This document shows, one piece after another, positions 61,603-64,000 of a DNA stretch of 64,000 nt (its first letter is position 1; every line of letters starts with the position of its first letter). The position numbers were made by a program, and so were the translations under genes. This DNA is from Chryseobacterium sp. VAUSW3 (GTDB lineage: Bacteria; Bacteroidota; Bacteroidia; Flavobacteriales; Weeksellaceae): the NCBI RefSeq assembly GCF_002205795.1, contig NZ_NIUY01000001.1, positions 744,001 through 808,000 on the forward strand. The letters run 5' to 3'. Under the pieces are notes generated by a model, which did not search any database, was not told the origin of the DNA, and saw only the letters and a list, made by a program, of their open reading frames with translations.

Positions 61603-62814
61603 ATGCTCGACAATAAAGAACATTTATACGAAAAAGCCGTTTTGGTAGGCTTAATCACTCAGAATCAGGACGAAGACAAACTTACAGAATATATGGATGA
61701 GTTGGAGTTTCTTGCTTTAACCGCGGGCGCCACCGTAGTAAAACGCTTTACCCAAAAACTTACCCAACCCGATCCTAAAACCTTTATCGGAAGCGGAAAA
61801 GCCCAGGAAGTACGCGATTTTGTAAAAGAAAATGAAATCGGAACCGTAATTTTTGATGACGAACTTTCGCCTTCGCAACTCAAGAACCTCGAACGTGAAA
61901 TCGAAGTTAAAATCCTTGACAGAACCAACCTTATTTTAGATATTTTTGCCCAACGTGCTCAAACTTCTTATGCGAGAACTCAGGTAGAATTAGCTCAGTA
62001 TCAGTATCTTCTACCAAGACTTACAAGAATGTGGACTCACCTTGAAAGACAAAAAGGAGGAATCGGGATGAGAGGTCCGGGGGAAACAGAAATCGAGACC
62101 GACAGAAGGATTATCCGCGATAGAATCTCATTGCTCAAAGAAAAACTGAAAACCATCGACCGCCAAATGGCTACCCAGCGCACCAACCGCGGAAAAGTAG
62201 TGCGTGCAGCCTTGGTAGGTTATACCAACGTGGGCAAATCTACTTTAATGAACGCACTGGCAAAATCTGATGTGTTCGCTGAAAATAAACTATTTGCGAC
62301 GCTGGATACCACAGTAAGAAAAGTTGTTATCGGAAATTTACCATTTCTGCTCACCGATACGGTAGGTTTTATCAGAAAGCTTCCTACCCAACTTGTTGAA
62401 AGTTTTAAATCGACGTTGGACGAGGTTCGGGAGGCCGATCTGCTGATTCATGTAGTGGATATTTCTCATGAAAGTTTTGAAGACCATATTGCATCCGTGA
62501 ACCAGATTCTGATGGAAATAAACGCCCATCAGAAACCGATGATCATGGTTTTCAATAAAATTGATGATTTCAGCTATGAGAAAAAGGAAGAAGATGACCT
62601 GACACCGGAATCCCGCAAAAATATTTCGCTGGAAGAATGGGAAAAAACCTGGATGTCGAAATCAAAATATCCCACTGTATTTATCTCGGCCTTAACCAAG
62701 CAGAATTTCGAGCAGATGAAGAAGCTGATCTACGACGAAGTGCTTAAAATTCATATTTCCAGATTCCCGTACAACGATTTCCTTTTCGAATATTTTGAAG
62801 AAGAAACAACTTAA
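61603..62814 (+). CDS. hflX: GTPase HflX
   Basis: 403 aa ribosome-associated GTPase. The N-domain with a coiled stretch (about 140-195, TEIETDRRIIRDRI) precedes the G domain: G1 GYTNVGKST, G3 DTVGFIRKLPTQL, G4 NKID. HflX splits or rescues stalled ribosomes in stress. Normal length. Confidence 0.95.
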   Translation: MLDNKEHLYEKAVLVGLITQNQDEDKLTEYMDELEFLALTAGATVVKRFTQKLTQPDPKTFIGSGKAQEVRDFVKENEIGTVIFDDELSPSQLKNLEREIEVKILDRTNLILDIFAQRAQTSYARTQVELAQYQYLLPRLTRMWTHLERQKGGIGMRGPGETEIETDRRIIRDRISLLKEKLKTIDRQMATQRTNRGKVVRAALVGYTNVGKSTLMNALAKSDVFAENKLFATLDTTVRKVVIGNLPFLLTDTVGFIRKLPTQLVESFKSTLDEVREADLLIHVVDISHESFEDHIASVNQILMEINAHQKPMIMVFNKIDDFSYEKKEEDDLTPESRKNISLEEWEKTWMSKSKYPTVFISALTKQNFEQMKKLIYDEVLKIHISRFPYNDFLFEYFEEETT

Positions 62815-62828
62815 ATCAAGGCTTTAGA

Positions 62829-63482
62829 ATGAAAGAATTGTATGGTGTTTTAATGATTTTCTGTGTTTCTGTTGTTTTCGGCCAGGTGAATATCGACGAA
62901 ATTAAAAAAAACGTTACCGAAAACCCTCAGAAATTTTATTACCAAAATCTCGAAACGTTTAAAACGAATCCCTCTGCACTTTCTCAGGAACAGTTGAACT
63001 ATATTTATTATGGCAATAATTATGTGGATTATGGTTTCGACAGAGGTGATTTTAATAAAAAACTGAGTGAAGTCTCAAAATTTGCAGGAAGAAAACTTTC
63101 AAAAAAACTTTCGGGTGAAGTTTTAACTAAAGCTTTATCTCTTTATCAACTTAATCCGCTCAACAAAACATTACTTAATGACTTGGCACTCCTGTACGGG
63201 TACTCCGGCGATCATGAAAAAAGGGATTTCCATTTGCTACAGTATCAATTGTTGGTAGAAACTATCGGCAAAAGCGGAACAGGACTTTTAGAAGAAACGC
63301 CAATTGTGGTAACAAGCTTCCAGGACAAATTTCTGGCATTGGAGCAGTTTTCGAAAGTTCTTGCAAGTGGAATAAGTTTTAAAACAAAACAACTCGAAGA
63401 CGGATCCTGGTTAGACATTTTTAAAAACGGTCTTGACTTATATTTCATAAAAACCGTGCATCATAAAGACATGTTTAAATAA
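62829..63482 (+). CDS. Exported DUF4919-like protein
   Basis: 217 aa with a signal peptide (MKELYGVLMIFCVSVVFGQ). LSQEQLNYIYYGNNYVDYGF and a helical body, with a beta-rich end, resemble DUF4919 proteins of Bacteroidota. Periplasmic, function unknown. Ends in TAATG, sharing bases with the next gene's start. Confidence 0.75.
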   Translation: MKELYGVLMIFCVSVVFGQVNIDEIKKNVTENPQKFYYQNLETFKTNPSALSQEQLNYIYYGNNYVDYGFDRGDFNKKLSEVSKFAGRKLSKKLSGEVLTKALSLYQLNPLNKTLLNDLALLYGYSGDHEKRDFHLLQYQLLVETIGKSGTGLLEETPIVVTSFQDKFLALEQFSKVLASGISFKTKQLEDGSWLDIFKNGLDLYFIKTVHHKDMFK

Positions 63483-64000
63483 TGAATACAGTTCAGGAAA
63501 TAAAAGCTGCACTTCAGGATTTAGCTCTGCCCGAAAAGGCCGCTTTTTTTCCACGGTTTTTTAAAGCCGGAAAAGGCGAATATGCTGAAGGCGACAAATT
63601 TCTTGGCGTTATCGTTCCCGATCAGCGAAAAGTTGTTAAAGAATACTGGAACCGGATTTCATTAGAGGAAATTGCTGAACTTTTATCTTCAACAATCCAT
63701 GAACACCGCCACTGCGCTTTGCTCATACTGGTAAATAAATTCGAAAAAGCAAAGACTGAAAAGGAGAAAAAAGAGATTGTCAACTTTTATCTTAAACATA
63801 AAAAATTTATCAACAACTGGGATTTGGTCGATAATTCTGCTTATAAAATACTTGGCAGACATGCATACGAAACAAAGGATGATGACCTGTTAAGAACACT
63901 TTCCCGGGAAGAAAATATGTGGAGCAAAAGGATGGCCATTGTAGCGACGATGTTTCATGTAAAACTCGGAGAATTTTCGTTGCTTAAGGAACTGGCACTG
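63482..64000 (+). CDS. AlkD-type DNA alkylation repair protein (cut off by window end)
   Basis: 173 codons, open to the window edge. It starts MNTVQEIKAALQDLAL and contains FFKAGKGEYAEGDKFLGVIV, HCALLILVNKF, FINNWDLVDNSAYKILG and ENMWSKRMAIVATM, all typical of the HEAT-like AlkC/AlkD glycosylases that remove alkylated bases. The TGG/W pocket segment NNWDLVD is intact. The start codon overlaps the previous stop (TAATG). Confidence 0.92.
   Translation, partial: MNTVQEIKAALQDLALPEKAAFFPRFFKAGKGEYAEGDKFLGVIVPDQRKVVKEYWNRISLEEIAELLSSTIHEHRHCALLILVNKFEKAKTEKEKKEIVNFYLKHKKFINNWDLVDNSAYKILGRHAYETKDDDLLRTLSREENMWSKRMAIVATMFHVKLGEFSLLKELAL

Overview
The window is a chromosomal stretch of a Bacteroidota bacterium, most likely a member of the Weeksellaceae (Chryseobacterium / Kaistella / Epilithonimonas group). 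The signs are a low GC content, the Bacteroidota promoter box TAnnTTTG before many genes, lineage-typical families (GLPGLI, DUF3078, glutamine synthetase III, a TonB receptor with metal-binding N-domains) and few Shine-Dalgarno sites. The species call is inference. Almost all of the window is ordinary chromosome. There is one tRNA (Val, UAC), and I see no CRISPR array, intact insertion sequence or prophage.

Layout. 1-500: the end of methylmalonyl-CoA mutase. 520-710: a short orphan transcription unit with a 25-codon ORF. 993-3674: rtcB-prfH, an RNA-ligase plus release-factor pair for repairing and rescuing damaged ribosomes, followed by an overlapping TPR gene. 3686-8760 (minus): a HExxH protein and the iron-sulfur operon sufA-sufB-sufC-[four-helix-bundle gene]-sufD; sufS lies apart at 20299. 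8910-16213: a GLPGLI protein, an L,D-transpeptidase-like protein, a probable copper/heavy-metal locus (Cys-rich protein, TonB receptor with two HMA modules, HGEPxHRC lipoprotein), msrB and a DUF445 protein. 16236-22625: pyrD, glyS, a serine hydrolase, sufS, bcp and a cysteine-free nth. 22635-22765: a decayed response regulator. 22841-28706: a DUF885 lipoprotein, an acidic protein, exbB-exbD-tonB-like and folC. 28740-29395: tRNA-Val followed by a gene-free stretch that looks like the scar of an integrated element. 29396-36477: comM, DUF3078, rhomboid, dprA, gdhA and a DUF1801-type protein. 36487-41571: an SOS-like translesion module (dnaE2-type polymerase and dinB, divergent from an HTH-S24 regulator). 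41668-50576: a TonB-C-like protein, a deaminase, coaX, an M1 peptidase, a large conserved protein with a nucleoside-phosphorylase-like tail, glnN and an NlpC/P60 lipoprotein. 50732-56428 (minus): the rod-shape operon mreB-mreC-mreD-mrdA-rodA. 56684-60607: hemA-hemC-hemD-hemE. 60687-64000: a GNAT acetyltransferase, a SemiSWEET transporter, hflX, a DUF4919-like protein and a partial AlkD-type DNA glycosylase.

How genes work together. SufABCD with SufS build Fe-S clusters. HemACDE make uroporphyrinogen/coproporphyrinogen III from glutamyl-tRNA. GdhA and GlnN assimilate ammonium. ExbB/ExbD/TonB-like energise outer-membrane receptors such as the HMA receptor. MreBCD, PBP2 and RodA drive lateral wall growth. 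RtcB-PrfH repairs or rescues ribosomes. The S24 regulator probably controls itself and the two polymerases through two direct repeats.

Most worth a second look: the TPR gene coupled to rtcB-prfH, the 525-706 micro-transcript, the S24/dinB/dnaE2 module and its repeats, the duplicated HMA-CC module on a TonB receptor, the cysteine-free endonuclease III, and the repeats beside tRNA-Val.
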